Positions 8,705 through 16,653 of a DNA stretch of 51,168 nucleotides are shown here, in pieces. Within the stretch, counting starts at the first letter, position 1. Each line of letters starts with the position of its first letter. A program made the translations under genes and the position numbers. The DNA is taken from assembly GCA_013141455.1 (NCBI GenBank), contig JABFQW010000050.1, forward strand, positions 1 through 51,168, given 5' to 3'. The DNA comes from Bacteroidales bacterium (lineage in GTDB: Bacteria; Bacteroidota; Bacteroidia; Bacteroidales; F082). Below the pieces are notes generated by a model. It was not told the DNA's origin. It made no database searches and worked only from the letters and a program-made list of their open reading frames with translations.

Positions 8705-9091
8705 CTATTTAGTTTTTGATAAAAATATTTTACCACCCAACCAGGCACAAGGCAACGTTGTTATAATAAGTGAAACCGGATACCAATGTGGCGGTGTGTT
8801 CCACATTGCAATTGCTCCAATAATGCTAAGAACAAAGCCAATTGAGCCACCAATCATTGAATGTCCCATTGGTTTGTATGGTGCAAGTCGTGCAGTCAGA
8901 TAAGAGCCGGTTGTCCCGAATAAACTACGGTAGAAGATTACAAAAATTATAAACCAGGATGAGTTTAGATCAAATGGCTGTTTCATAAATCCTGTCTTAA
9001 CTAAAGTTAAGTCTGTCAGAACCGAAAAAATTACTACAAAAACAAAACCTGCCAAAATTGCCCCGATGCTTTTAAAAATTGTCTTTTTCAT
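8705..9091 (-). CDS. Small membrane protein, four predicted TM helices
   Basis: A 128-residue hydrophobic protein. Four likely membrane helices: about 8-28 (GAILAGFVFVVIFSVLTDLTL), 45-65, 76-95 (MIGGSIGFVLSIIGAIAMW) and 103-122. The GSYLTARLAP segment between helices 2 and 3 is the best conserved-looking part and recalls a broad family of small inner-membrane proteins of unknown role. It sits between the AraC-type regulator (77 bases upstream) and the DUF1801 gene (2 bases downstream). I do not recognise a specific function. Confidence 0.7.
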   Translation of the reverse strand: MKKTIFKSIGAILAGFVFVVIFSVLTDLTLVKTGFMKQPFDLNSSWFIIFVIFYRSLFGTTGSYLTARLAPYKPMGHSMIGGSIGFVLSIIGAIAMWNTPPHWYPVSLIITTLPCAWLGGKIFLSKTK

Positions 9092-9168
9092 TTCTTTACC
9101 CTTTTTTGATCGGCAAAATTGGCACTTTATTTTATTTACAAATAGAATAAAACCGACATTAAGCTAAA

Positions 9169-9939
9169 TCAATTTGTTCCATATTTCAGGTATTCACCTG
9201 GGGTTATGTTCGTAAATTCTTTAAAAGAACGAATGTAATGGCTTTGGTCGGCATAGCCGTGATTGTATGCAAGATCGGATAGATTTGTGTATTTCCCTAA
9301 ATTCAAATCTGTGAATGCAGAATTAAATTGACAAATGCGTCTGTATGTATTTGGCGAAACTCCGATATACTGTTCAAATAATCTCTGAAAAGTCCTTTCA
9401 GTAATATTTAATTCCTTTTGGATAGTAGGAAGTGATTCCTTAAAATAATAGTTAGCTAATTTTTCAGAAGCATAGATAATTTTCTCAGAAACTGTTTTAG
9501 TCGACTTCATAAGTTCGAATATAAAACTGTCTATAATTGAAATCATTACTTCAATATTTTCGCAATTCAATAATCTGTCTTGTAGGGTAGCAGTTTTGTT
9601 TGGAGAAAGTAATGTAAGGTCAATGGGTTTATCAGTTAATTCAAATGCCGGAATTCCAAAAAGTGAAATTAATGAGTTGGGTTTCAGGAAGTAAGCGATT
9701 AATGCAAAGTTTTCATATAATACTAAACTTTCTGGTGAAATTGTCTGACCAAATAGCGTTAAATAATTGCTGTTACTGTTACCAAGTTTACCTTTTACCG
9801 ATTTAAAAAGTAAAGTAGGAACACCATTAGCATATAATGGAAGAACGAATGGTTTTACATCAACCTCATTTTCAATAACTAAAATTCTGTCAACATAGCT
9901 GGCAATCTTATAGTCAGGTTTAATGTTCTGTACTCTCAT
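9169..9939 (-). CDS. AraC-family transcriptional regulator
   Basis: A 256-residue regulator. The C-terminal third (about 165-256) is an AraC/XylS DNA-binding domain with two helix-turn-helix units: LPTIQKELNITERTFQRLFEQ, in which ITERTFQRLF is the first recognition helix, and LSDLAYNHGYADQSHYIRSF, followed by the usual F-T-x-x-TPGEYL end. The N-terminal part (NIKPDYKIASYVDRILVIE) matches the DUF6597-like sensor seen in many Bacteroidota AraC regulators, which would bind an unknown ligand. It lies directly upstream of the membrane protein and DUF1801 genes and may control them. The 5' side carries family B repeat B1. Confidence 0.9.
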   Translation of the reverse strand: MRVQNIKPDYKIASYVDRILVIENEVDVKPFVLPLYANGVPTLLFKSVKGKLGNSNSNYLTLFGQTISPESLVLYENFALIAYFLKPNSLISLFGIPAFELTDKPIDLTLLSPNKTATLQDRLLNCENIEVMISIIDSFIFELMKSTKTVSEKIIYASEKLANYYFKESLPTIQKELNITERTFQRLFEQYIGVSPNTYRRICQFNSAFTDLNLGKYTNLSDLAYNHGYADQSHYIRSFKEFTNITPGEYLKYGTN

Positions 9940-10018
9940 TTTTTACTTATGTTTTGTCTGTCGGTAGTGTCCGGTACAATGACTGCCAATGTAGAGGAAG
10001 CTAAACAAAGGGGTAGAT

Positions 10019-10126
10019 TGCGGGTTCCACATCTGCGGGATCAATCCCGATTTTATATCGGGACCAAGCGGAAAGATGCCCACCGAAAACCACCCCGCAC
10101 ATGCGGGACCGCATTTGACGGGTAGG
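10019..10126. repeat. Family B repeat, copy B1
   Basis: About 108 bases closely matching 15072-15180. It contains two hairpins: CCCGAT-TTTAT-ATCGGG and CCCGCA-CA-TGCGGG. It begins just after the stop of the NTF2-fold gene (10169), read on the minus strand, and so lies between that gene and the AraC gene. A frame of 78 codons crossing it is not a gene. The hairpins could act as a transcription terminator. Confidence 0.8.
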
Positions 10127-10168
10127 TGATGTTGGCACCAGTGGTTAATTCCGGCTCCTGACTTGTTG

Positions 10169-10561
10169 TCATTTCCCATGAAATATTTTAATTATTTTAC
10201 TGTCCTGTGAGTCAATGATTATTAAAAATGTCCCGCCCAAATAGTCTATGGGAAGTGTCCCGTTAATTATCCAGTACTTGTCAATGAGAAAGGTCTCATA
10301 AGGTCGTTGTTTTATAATGTTGTCTTTACCGTAAATACTGAAAAGGATTGGTTCAGCTACACTTATTGCCGTCACGCTGTCTTTAATAATTATTCTCTTG
10401 CCCTCTAAAAAGTTATCCTTTGACATGTCAGCAAGTGTTGATTTAAGTTCTTGTTCTGCACCTGACCTTCCAATAATAGCTCTGTCATTTCTTGTCTGGC
10501 TACAATTCGTTAATGAGAAGGTCAAAAGTGTCAAAATGCAAATTGTCTTTATTGTTCCCAT
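10169..10561 (-). CDS. NTF2-fold immunity-like lipoprotein
   Basis: I start at MGTIKTICILTLLTFSLTNCSQ, a lipoprotein signal peptide with Cys after LTN; 11 more codons are open upstream. The 130-residue product ends in a compact domain with the pattern IYGKDNIIKQRPYETF, YWIINGTLP, LGGTFLIII and KIIKIFHGK, which matches the NTF2-fold immunity family (YbbC/YhhH type). Members occur beside polymorphic-toxin genes but also alone. No toxin gene is adjacent here. The family B repeat follows its stop. Membrane-anchored, facing the periplasm. The immunity role is family knowledge, not shown here. Confidence 0.75.
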   Translation of the reverse strand: MGTIKTICILTLLTFSLTNCSQTRNDRAIIGRSGAEQELKSTLADMSKDNFLEGKRIIIKDSVTAISVAEPILFSIYGKDNIIKQRPYETFLIDKYWIINGTLPIDYLGGTFLIIIDSQDSKIIKIFHGK

Positions 10562-10717
10562 TTGTCTGTTGTTGTGTTGTCCTACTATTGGCACTAAAAT
10601 AGGAAGCTACGCGCATTGACTGATTGCGAGGCACTTAACTGCCAATTAAGACGAATGATTGTGCGGGCGACAATGCTTCCATTAAGTTTCCAAAACCGCT
10701 ATTTGTTAAAGCTTTTG

Positions 10718-10897
10718 TTATGCGTTCGGCATTTTTAACGCTTTATGTTTCTTTTTCGAGATTGCCTGAGCAACTTTCAACTTGTTTTGTAGCTTTCTCG
10801 TCCGGATAAATTCGCTTATCTCGATTCTTTCTTTGTCGGTCAAAGGCGGACTTTGTATAGCAAAATCAACTCCTTCCGGTTCTTTTATTAAGCCCAT
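10718..10897 (-). CDS. Small conserved-type protein after the GNAT gene (59 aa)
   Basis: A short frame: starts MGLIKEPEGVDFAIQSPP, continues LTDKERIEISEFIRTRK, and ends in a Lys-rich tail (AISKKKHKALKMPNA). ATG at 10897, stop at 10718. It begins 5 bases after the GNAT-like stop codon, preceded by a run of A/T-rich sequence, so the two form one unit. Acidic N-terminal half and basic C-terminal half suggest a small nucleic-acid- or protein-binding partner. I recall similar small proteins next to related GNAT genes in Bacteroidota, which would make it a conserved partner, but cannot verify this here. Function unknown. Confidence 0.65.
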   Translation of the reverse strand: MGLIKEPEGVDFAIQSPPLTDKERIEISEFIRTRKLQNKLKVAQAISKKKHKALKMPNA

Positions 10898-10902
10898 TGT
10901 TT

Positions 10903-11430
10903 CTATGTTTTAAAATATTTTTCAACTAAAATTCTTGCTGCCTGCGAGTCAATTATCATTCGTTGATTTTTGAAATGGTAAGCACCCAAGGTTTTCTCAT
11001 AATGGTCAATTAATTTAGTTTTAGCTGTAAATGCGACAAAACCTTCAAACCCTTTTTGAAATGAAATTTTGCACGCATAAGCCACTAAATTTCCAGCAAC
11101 GCCTTCATATATTTTTTGTTTTCCAATATTGAATGGTGCGCTTTCCAATAAGTCCATAAAAACATGATCCTGCTCAATTGTAACACTTAAAAGTCCTTGT
11201 ATAATACTCGGATTGTTTACGATAGTCAGCTTATAAACTTCCTTTTTTATTTCTTCAAATTCCTGTTTCCAATTAAAATTCCAACCTTTGGTTTTGGTGA
11301 TATGTTTCAAATCCTATTTACCTAACCGAATAACCTCTGTCTGGAAACTGTCACCAGAAATTGTGTTCAGGATTGAGTTTGTCAGTCTGTCGATGATAAA
11401 ACCCTGTTCTGTTTTTTTTGAGTCTTCCAT
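10903..11430 (-). pseudogene. GNAT-type acetyltransferase-like gene split by an in-frame TAG
   Basis: From ATG 11430 the frame reads MEDSKKTEQGFIIDRLTNSI and SGDSFQTEVIRLGK, meets TAG at 11314-11316, and continues in the same frame DLKHITKTKGWNFNWK to a natural stop at 10903. Both parts fit one family of about 170 residues (a DRLTNSI...SGDSFxTE start, then FMDLLESAPFN, KIYEGVAGNLVAYACK and HYEKTLGAY, the last being GNAT-like). So a single stop codon interrupts an otherwise intact gene. The downstream part could be made from a TTG at 11310. It is either a recent nonsense mutation, a sequencing error or a readthrough site. A small 59-residue gene follows 5 bases later. Confidence 0.8.
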
Positions 11431-11579
11431 TCTCCAAAAGTACAAAAATCCTGGCAGTTTTTCGGTTTTATTTTGTCTGTTAGCGATGTTTCGCGGCTGT
11501 ATTTGCATGCTGACGCATAATGTTTGGCAAGTCGGTTAGGCAAGAGGAATTTCATCCCGTACCACTTCACAGAGCAGTG

Positions 11580-11864
11580 CCTGTTAGTCTCCTATCACAC
11601 AGCTCTTGGTATACAAATCTAATACCGATTTTGTTTCATGAGATCAGGCATTATGGCATTTACAACAGTCGTTTCCGGTCAACAGTGCTCATTGACAGGG
11701 ATATAATGATCATAAAGATCAAAGAATCAACCGCTGAGCGTTTAGTAAGATTGACCAGCTTTGATGTTTTCGTTTGCAACAAATGTAACAAAGGTCGTAT
11801 GTTTGTCATCGAAAACCTGCCATGCATCCGTTCGCCTGACCTGATTCCAGCCTGTGACTGGTAG
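11580..11864 (+). mobile_element. Remnant of an IS91-type transposase (C-terminal part)
   Basis: An open frame on + (114 codons from 11520) contains HEIRHYGIYNSRFRS, like the IRxYGxLxNR block near the C-terminus of IS91-family Y2 transposases, and then VCNKCNKGRMFVIENL with a C-x2-C pair and P at the expected spacing (RSPDLI). The catalytic Y2 region and HUH motif are absent, and codons before about 11580 look unrelated. It is therefore a 3' fragment of a dead element, and the only transposase trace in the window. Confidence 0.6.
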
Positions 11865-12079
11865 GCACCAAGCCATCAAAATCAGACATCGAAATGATTA
11901 ATTATCAATATTTTATTCTCTGCTGGGTAGCGGATCAGATTGTTATTGTCTATGATGAAAAAATGAAATCAATATCCAACATACAAAGCATGGTAAAATA
12001 GGTATTTTGTCTTATGAACCGTTTAAAAATAGAAAATACTACTTCAAAGTATCAAAGAACGTTTATCTGAATCTTCAAT
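11865..12079. other. Intergenic stretch with no recognisable gene
   Basis: About 215 bases between the IS91-type fragment and repeat A2. No frame with a plausible start and ribosome site was found, and no strong hairpin. It may be debris of the insertion. Confidence 0.5.
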
Positions 12080-12240
12080 AAGCCAACCAAAACCCAATCC
12101 AATTTCTATATTAAAGTTCAGGGTATGGATTTCGTTCACACCCAGGAGCTCCATAGCCTGTCACGGCAGCATGACGAGGCTGGGTGCCCGATGTTCGGGA
12201 CAGGCAGTGCCGACCACATGAAGCCCTGATTATTATGGGT
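12080..12240. repeat. Family A repeat, partial copy (A2)
   Basis: Shares the conserved block tgccgaccacatgaagccct (12208-12227), the CCCGA-TGT-TCGGG hairpin (12187-12199), the cctgtcacggcagcatgacg segment and part of the aacccaatccaatttc segment with A3, A4 and A7. It lacks their distal half. It ends 15 bases from the stop of the lipoprotein gene. Confidence 0.8.
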
Positions 12241-12242
12241 TT

Positions 12243-12830
12243 TTATTTTTTCAATCCAAATGAATTTAGAAAATTGTCCACAGATTCTATATTTATTTTC
12301 TGTCCGCCTGCACTAATCATAAAAAGGTCATTGTTTATTTTATATACCCTGCTTTTTATAATTCCATCTCCATTAAAAACTTTACAAATTGATTCCATTC
12401 CTTTGTAACCTTCATATTCTATATTGGTAAATTCAAAGTCAGTTCCACCAAGTTTTACTGCTGAACTTGTCAACATGGCTTGAAAAGCAACATTAAGTGA
12501 ATTGGGCCCCGTTTCTTCCAATTCTTTTAATTTCTTCGGAAATTCATTGTGAGCAACAAAATACATAAAAGGTCCATTTTTATCCTTTCCTTGTAGAATC
12601 CAATTTGTAATCAAAATATTTCCAAGGCTTGGGTCTCGATTTTCCGTCTTTTCTACTTTAAATTCTGTTTCAGGAAATTTTATGTCAAATTCTGGCATAA
12701 CATGTTCAATCGTTTCAGTCGACTTTTTAGTCTCAGTCTCTGATTTTTTCAGTCCATTTGAACATGAAACAATTAATATCATAAATGCTATCAACCCTAA
12801 TTGACCGATTTTATTCATTGCCTTTTTCAT
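12243..12830 (-). CDS. Lipoprotein of unknown function
   Basis: A 195-residue protein with a lipoprotein signal (IGQLGLIAFMILIVSCSNG, Cys at about 23). A charged linker rich in Lys, Glu and Thr follows (SETETKKSTETIEHV), then a folded domain with FDIKFPETEF, GPFMYFVAHNEFPKKL, YEGYKGMESICKVF and DLFMISAGG near the end. The pattern suggests an alpha/beta domain displayed in the periplasm or at the outer membrane. I do not recognise the family. It is bracketed by family A copies A3 (5' side, 34 bases before the ATG) and A2 (3' side). Its codons are A/T-rich like the rest of the island. Confidence 0.75.
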   Translation of the reverse strand: MKKAMNKIGQLGLIAFMILIVSCSNGLKKSETETKKSTETIEHVMPEFDIKFPETEFKVEKTENRDPSLGNILITNWILQGKDKNGPFMYFVAHNEFPKKLKELEETGPNSLNVAFQAMLTSSAVKLGGTDFEFTNIEYEGYKGMESICKVFNGDGIIKSRVYKINNDLFMISAGGQKINIESVDNFLNSFGLKK

Positions 12831-12863
12831 TAAGTTTTAAAGTTTAATTTTCGTTTTTTTATA

Positions 12864-13193
12864 ATTCTGACTAACGTCAAATTTTCGTGTCCATAATCGG
12901 CAAGTTACTAAACCCATATTCTACTGGTTAGAGGTCAAATTTACTGATTTGTTTTTGGATTCGTTTCACAATTCCGGTTTTCTTTATTTCGGCATACCTA
13001 TTTCTGGTTATTGCCGCCAGCCATCCAAAATCCTATCCAATTTCCAAAATAAAGTTCAGGGTTAGGATTATAGTTCAACCGGTCACGGCAGTATGACGGG
13101 ATCATAGCCTGTCACGGCAGCATGACGGGGCTTGGTTCCCGATGTTCGGGACAGGATGTGCCGACCACATGAAGCCCTTCTATTGTGGCCAGT
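12864..13193. repeat. Family A repeat, full-length copy (A3)
   Basis: About 330 bases, aligning along its length with A4 (16317-16645) and A7 (21478-21778). It has an internal near-duplication of about 29 bases (ccggtcacggcagtatgacg / cctgtcacggcagcatgacg) and the CCCGA-TGT-TCGGG hairpin. Its conserved block (13159-13178) is 22 bases from the stop of the next gene. This fills the whole gap 12831-13200; no gene is present there. Confidence 0.9.
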
Positions 13194-13200
13194 TTTTATT

Positions 13201-13827
13201 TTAATCTCTATTTATAATTATTAAATTCTCCTTATTTGAAATTGTTTTCAACTCTTCAAGAATCATATCAACTTTTTCATAGGTAATCATTTTCCATTCT
13301 TTCCTTTTTATGTTTTTTCGTAAACCCCATCCTGTCAAAACAATCTGTTCTTTTTTATATCTTTTCTGTATATCAATCATTCGTTTCTGAAAATTATCAA
13401 TGGTACTTAAATCATTAATTATAGCAATCCAAACATATTTTTTATCAAAATTGAAAAGATAGGGTTGTTTTGATGTTGTATCAAGTATTTCAAGTTGCAA
13501 GTAATTATATTTAGGATTTTGTGGTCTGGCAACTAAACTTAGTCCAAATCTGTCTTTTATTTCTTTTGGAATATAATCATAAAATTTCGTCATTGCTTTT
13601 ACTTGACCATGTGCTGATATAATTGCAAGAAACCAAATAAACAATCCGAATCCATTACCCAATAAAAAGCATATTAAGAAAATCTCTATTGAATTTGAGA
13701 ATGACTCATTTCTATATCCTGTTATTATAGCAATTACAGCATATATAGATGTAAAAATCACTCCACAGATTTTTATGCAACTATTTGTAGTTTCCCTTGT
13801 TAATTTATAATATTCTCTAAATGTCAT
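13201..13827 (-). CDS. Membrane protein with two TM helices and cytoplasmic domain
   Basis: A 208-residue protein. Two helices near the N-terminus (about 20-38, IKICGVIFTSIYAVIAIIT, and 47-70, IEIFLICFLLGNGFGLFIWF) are followed by a soluble domain of about 130 residues (KFYDYIPKEIKDRFGL, YLQLEILDTTSKQPYLF, KRMIDIQKRYKKEQIVLTG). The tail is basic and probably cytoplasmic. I do not recognise the family. It is a single gene between repeat A3 (3' side) and a 132-base gap before the YhcG gene. That gap contains the 12-base palindrome ctacgtacgtag at 13893-13904. Confidence 0.65.
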   Translation of the reverse strand: MTFREYYKLTRETTNSCIKICGVIFTSIYAVIAIITGYRNESFSNSIEIFLICFLLGNGFGLFIWFLAIISAHGQVKAMTKFYDYIPKEIKDRFGLSLVARPQNPKYNYLQLEILDTTSKQPYLFNFDKKYVWIAIINDLSTIDNFQKRMIDIQKRYKKEQIVLTGWGLRKNIKRKEWKMITYEKVDMILEELKTISNKENLIIINRD

Positions 13828-13959
13828 TCTAATGTAATAGTTAGTGATTCCTAAAATTGGCTATAATGGATTACGTATATGACAAGTGCCAGCTACGTAC
13901 GTAGGCATGTGTGCCAGTGCTGGGATTTGTTAAATACGCTATTAGCAACTGTGGTTCTT

Positions 13960-14940
13960 TCAATAATTATCTTCATTGTCAAATAGTTCGTGGAGTTTTT
14001 GTTGCAATAATTTCTTGTCAGGAAGTTGTGTTTTGTATTCTGACACCATTGTAGGTGATAGGCTTCTGCTCAAAGCATATTCAACTACTTCACTGTCCTT
14101 GTCCTTACACAATAATACTCCGATACTTGGATTTTCATTTGGTTTTCTTACATCCCGATCCAATGCTTCAAGGTAAAAATTCAATTGTCCTAAATGGTCT
14201 GGTTTAAACTTGTTAGCCTTAAGCTCAATTGCAACCAAGCATTGTAAACCACGGTGGTAGAATAAGAGGTCTATATAAAAGTCGCTATTTCCAACCTGTA
14301 ATTTGTATTCCTCGCCTATGAATAGAAAGTCTTTACCTAGTTCAAGGATAAATTTTTTCATTTGTCTTATGAGCCCAAGTTGTAACTCGTTCTCGCTGTG
14401 TGGCTCAGGTAAATTCAAAAAATCAAGAATATAACTATCTTTAAATGTATTCGTTATACCGGGATTAGTTTCTCTCAACACTGTTGAGAGTTTTAAATTC
14501 CCAATCATTGTCCGCTCGAAAAGACTGGCTGAAATTTGTCGGTCGAGTTCCCTGAAGCTGTAATTTTCTTGTTTGGCTAACTTCAAGTAAAACTCTCTTT
14601 CTTCAATCGTTTTACATCTGGAAAAAATTGCCAAATTGTGAGACCAACTAATTTCTCTCAACAATGTTGAGAGTTTTGGAAAGGCTTTGTAGGTCTCAAA
14701 AAATTGTTTCATTCTCCAAAGGTTTTTGTCGGAGAACCCTTTTATGTCTGGTTCGTTTTGTTGAATATAATTTGCCAATTCTGTCACTACAGAATCGCCC
14801 CATTCAGCAAGTTCAAGTTTCTTGCTAATAAATTCTCCGGTATTCCAATAAAGGTTAATCAGTTCAGCATTAACGGCTTTTATTGCATTAGTCCGGGATT
14901 GTTTTATTAATTGAATTATGTCAAAAAAACGGGTGTCCAT
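13960..14940 (-). CDS. YhcG-type PD-(D/E)XK nuclease (DUF1016)
   Basis: A 326-residue protein. The N-terminal half (LINLYWNTGEFISKKL, FSDKNLWRMKQFF, SWSHNLAIFSRC) is the DUF1016 helical domain. The C-terminal half is a PD-(D/E)XK nuclease with FYIDLLFYHRGLQCLVAIELKA-type core: the Asp of DLLFYH and the E-L-K of VAIELKANKF are the catalytic residues. Family members are linked to mobile elements and defence islands, but a biochemical role is not settled. Two in-frame copies of a peptide close to KLSTxLRE are coded by near-identical palindromes (14472-14490 and 14655-14673) and look like small inserts. The gene lies alone on its strand segment. Confidence 0.9.
   Translation of the reverse strand: MDTRFFDIIQLIKQSRTNAIKAVNAELINLYWNTGEFISKKLELAEWGDSVVTELANYIQQNEPDIKGFSDKNLWRMKQFFETYKAFPKLSTLLREISWSHNLAIFSRCKTIEEREFYLKLAKQENYSFRELDRQISASLFERTMIGNLKLSTVLRETNPGITNTFKDSYILDFLNLPEPHSENELQLGLIRQMKKFILELGKDFLFIGEEYKLQVGNSDFYIDLLFYHRGLQCLVAIELKANKFKPDHLGQLNFYLEALDRDVRKPNENPSIGVLLCKDKDSEVVEYALSRSLSPTMVSEYKTQLPDKKLLQQKLHELFDNEDNY
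14472..14490. repeat. Palindrome CTCTCAACA-C-TGTTGAGAG inside the YhcG gene, copy 1
   Basis: A 19-base perfect palindrome around one central base, within a 26-base stretch that recurs at 14652-14677 with one mismatch at the centre. On the coding strand it reads as K-L-S-T-V-L-R-E. It interrupts a part of the protein where family members usually have unrelated residues. Confidence 0.85.
14655..14673. repeat. Palindrome CTCTCAACA-A-TGTTGAGAG inside the YhcG gene, copy 2
   Basis: Second copy of the palindrome, 183 bases from the first and in the same frame (K-L-S-T-L-L-R-E). It falls just before the conserved SWSHN block of the DUF1016 domain, so it is tolerated close to a structural core. Confidence 0.85.
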
Positions 14941-14956
14941 ATTTTTTATTTTACCA

Positions 14957-14964
14957 CAAATTTA
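14957..14964 (-). promoter_or_regulatory. Possible -7 element of the YhcG gene
   Basis: On the minus strand this reads TAAATTTG, matching the Bacteroidota TAnnTTTG element, 16 bases before the ATG. No clear TTTG element lies 19-21 bases upstream, so this is weak. Confidence 0.3.
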
Positions 14965-15071
14965 ATCTTTATTGTCAAAACTCTGATACTGTGATAATTT
15001 CATTATCAGGGTTTTCTGTTTTCGGAATTACCATATCTGCTAATGTTTGAGGCTATGTGCAGTAAAGGATA

Positions 15072-15180
15072 GCGGGTCCTGCATCTGCGGGATCAATCCC
15101 GATTTTACATCGGTACCGTGCGGAAAAATGCACACCGAAAACCATCCCGCACATGCGGGACCGCACTTGACGGGTAGCTG
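15072..15180. repeat. Family B repeat, copy B2
   Basis: About 109 bases matching B1 (10019-10126), including CCCGCA-CA-TGCGGG. In the first hairpin the right arm is altered. It lies between the YhcG gene and the stop of the membrane protein gene at 15271, 90 bases from that stop. The rest of 14941-15270 has no gene. Confidence 0.8.
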
Positions 15181-15270
15181 AAGTTAGTGGCTGCCCTGCT
15201 ATCTGTTCGTAATTCGTCAGGTTGAAGTTTGCACCAAAGTTTTTTGTTGGTTTGTGATTGTATCATATTG

Positions 15271-16260
15271 TTAGTGTCTGTTTTGTTGTGTCGCAATGTC
15301 AAAGAAATATAGTATAGATGGGAAAACTACAAATACTGTCCATATTGCTATGTTCCTCGGCAAAACTTGATATTTATAGTTTAAATAAAAAACTCCTCCT
15401 ATCATTACAAGACAAAAAAGTGAATGTAAAAAATTCACCTGCTTGTCTGAATATCTTTTGATGTGGTCATCTTTAAGTTCTCTTAAGTCTTTAAAATATT
15501 GTGCGTTAAAAAAAGTTCCTTTGCCGGGAAGAAACATTATGAGCATAAAGAAGTTTTGTGCAATGTAGATGCTGCAAATGCCAAGAAAAAAAAACTGAAG
15601 CCCGATTAGCAGTCCATAAGGAATGCTGCTGATTACTTCAATATCTTCTGTCTGATATGTTCGGTAGATATTGTCGACAGCGAACAGAACCATGATTACG
15701 CAACTCCAAATGCTAAGTGTCAAACGGTTTGTCCGTGAAAGAATAAAAGGAGTGAAGGCATTGAATAAACTAAATACTGAAAATAGTAAGCCAATTACCA
15801 TTAAAACTTTCACAAACGAACTATTGGTTTCGTAAAGGTGAAGGTCAATAACCCAATACACAACTGCGATTGATTGCATAAGTGTTATTCCTTCGGTTAG
15901 TCGTGCAATTGTCTTGTCCTTATTAAACGAAATAGCGAAAACGACAAAGAAAAAAAGAAACACGTATGGCCACATTTGAATGTGGTCTTCAAAAATGTAA
16001 ACCCGTTCGTGTTTGCCTGGGAGAAAAGCAAAGAAGCTAAAAACAAACGAACCTAACGCCACCCAAAAAAGTGTGCTCCACTTTTCAAAAAGTCTTTTGG
16101 CTTCAAAGAACACTCCTGCAAGTAATGCCAATACACTTAAAGGAATTAGCCGTCTGTCTGTTGATTGCATTCTTGACGCGATGTAAAAAACAAAAATTAA
16201 GAGTAACAGTCCTGCTACAATTAAAATTGGTTTTAAGTCGTAAGATTTACTTTGCTTCAT
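15271..16260 (-). CDS. Polytopic membrane protein of unknown function
   Basis: I start at MKQSKSYDLKPILIVAG; 24 more codons are open upstream but code for polar residues before this first helix. The 329-residue product has about nine hydrophobic helices (for example PILIVAGLLLLIFVFYIAS, FWVALGSFVFSFFAFL, PYVFLFFFVVFAISF, VLMVIGLLFSVFSLF, LIGLQFFFLGICSIYI) joined by short loops. A polar stretch KDLRELKDDHIKRYSDKQV lies before the last two helices. No transporter or enzyme signature is visible. It is flanked by repeat A4 on its 5' side and repeat B2 on its 3' side. Confidence 0.7.
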   Translation of the reverse strand: MKQSKSYDLKPILIVAGLLLLIFVFYIASRMQSTDRRLIPLSVLALLAGVFFEAKRLFEKWSTLFWVALGSFVFSFFAFLPGKHERVYIFEDHIQMWPYVFLFFFVVFAISFNKDKTIARLTEGITLMQSIAVVYWVIDLHLYETNSSFVKVLMVIGLLFSVFSLFNAFTPFILSRTNRLTLSIWSCVIMVLFAVDNIYRTYQTEDIEVISSIPYGLLIGLQFFFLGICSIYIAQNFFMLIMFLPGKGTFFNAQYFKDLRELKDDHIKRYSDKQVNFLHSLFCLVMIGGVFYLNYKYQVLPRNIAIWTVFVVFPSILYFFDIATQQNRH

Positions 16261-16316
16261 TAAGTTTTTGTCTGTTCGTTTTATCACTGTCGATTCAAGG
16301 CACTGTCGCCATAGGG

Positions 16317-16645
16317 TTCTGACTAACATCAATTTTTCACATTCATAATCAGTGAGTTACTAAATCCTAATTCTTCTGGTTTGAGTTCAAATTTACTGAT
16401 TTGTTTTTGTATTCGTTTCACAATTCCATGTTTTCTTTATTTCGGCATAACCAGTTCTGGATATTGCCGCTAAACATCCAAAACCCAATCCGATTTCCAA
16501 AATAAAGTTCAGGGTACGGTTTTCGTTCAACCGGTCCCGGCAGTATGACGGGATCATAGCCTGTCCTGGCAGCATGACGGGGTTGGGTTCCCGATATTCG
16601 GGACAAGTAGTGTTGACCACATGAAGCCCTGTTTATTAGTGCCAG
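16317..16645. repeat. Family A repeat, full-length copy (A4)
   Basis: About 329 bases, aligning with A3 and A7. On the minus strand its distal part contains an intact short frame ending KPEELGFSNSLIMNVKN then TGA (16329-16331); A7 has the same frame with mostly silent differences. The conserved block ends at 16630, 23 bases from the Abi-type stop codon. It fills the gap 16261-16653; no full gene is there. Confidence 0.9.
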
Positions 16646-16653
16646 TAATTCTT

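Noticed and set aside
9943-10179. 78-codon minus-strand frame over repeat B1, and the 65-codon frame at 15105-15302 over B2
   Set aside because: Composition follows the GC-rich hairpins of the repeat; the two frames are not alike in start or end.
16393-16620. Minus-strand frames of 62 and 75 codons inside repeat A4 (and 21555-21761 in A7)
   Set aside because: They lie in a dispersed repeat, change frame between copies and have no start context. They show the decayed coding pattern but are not genes.
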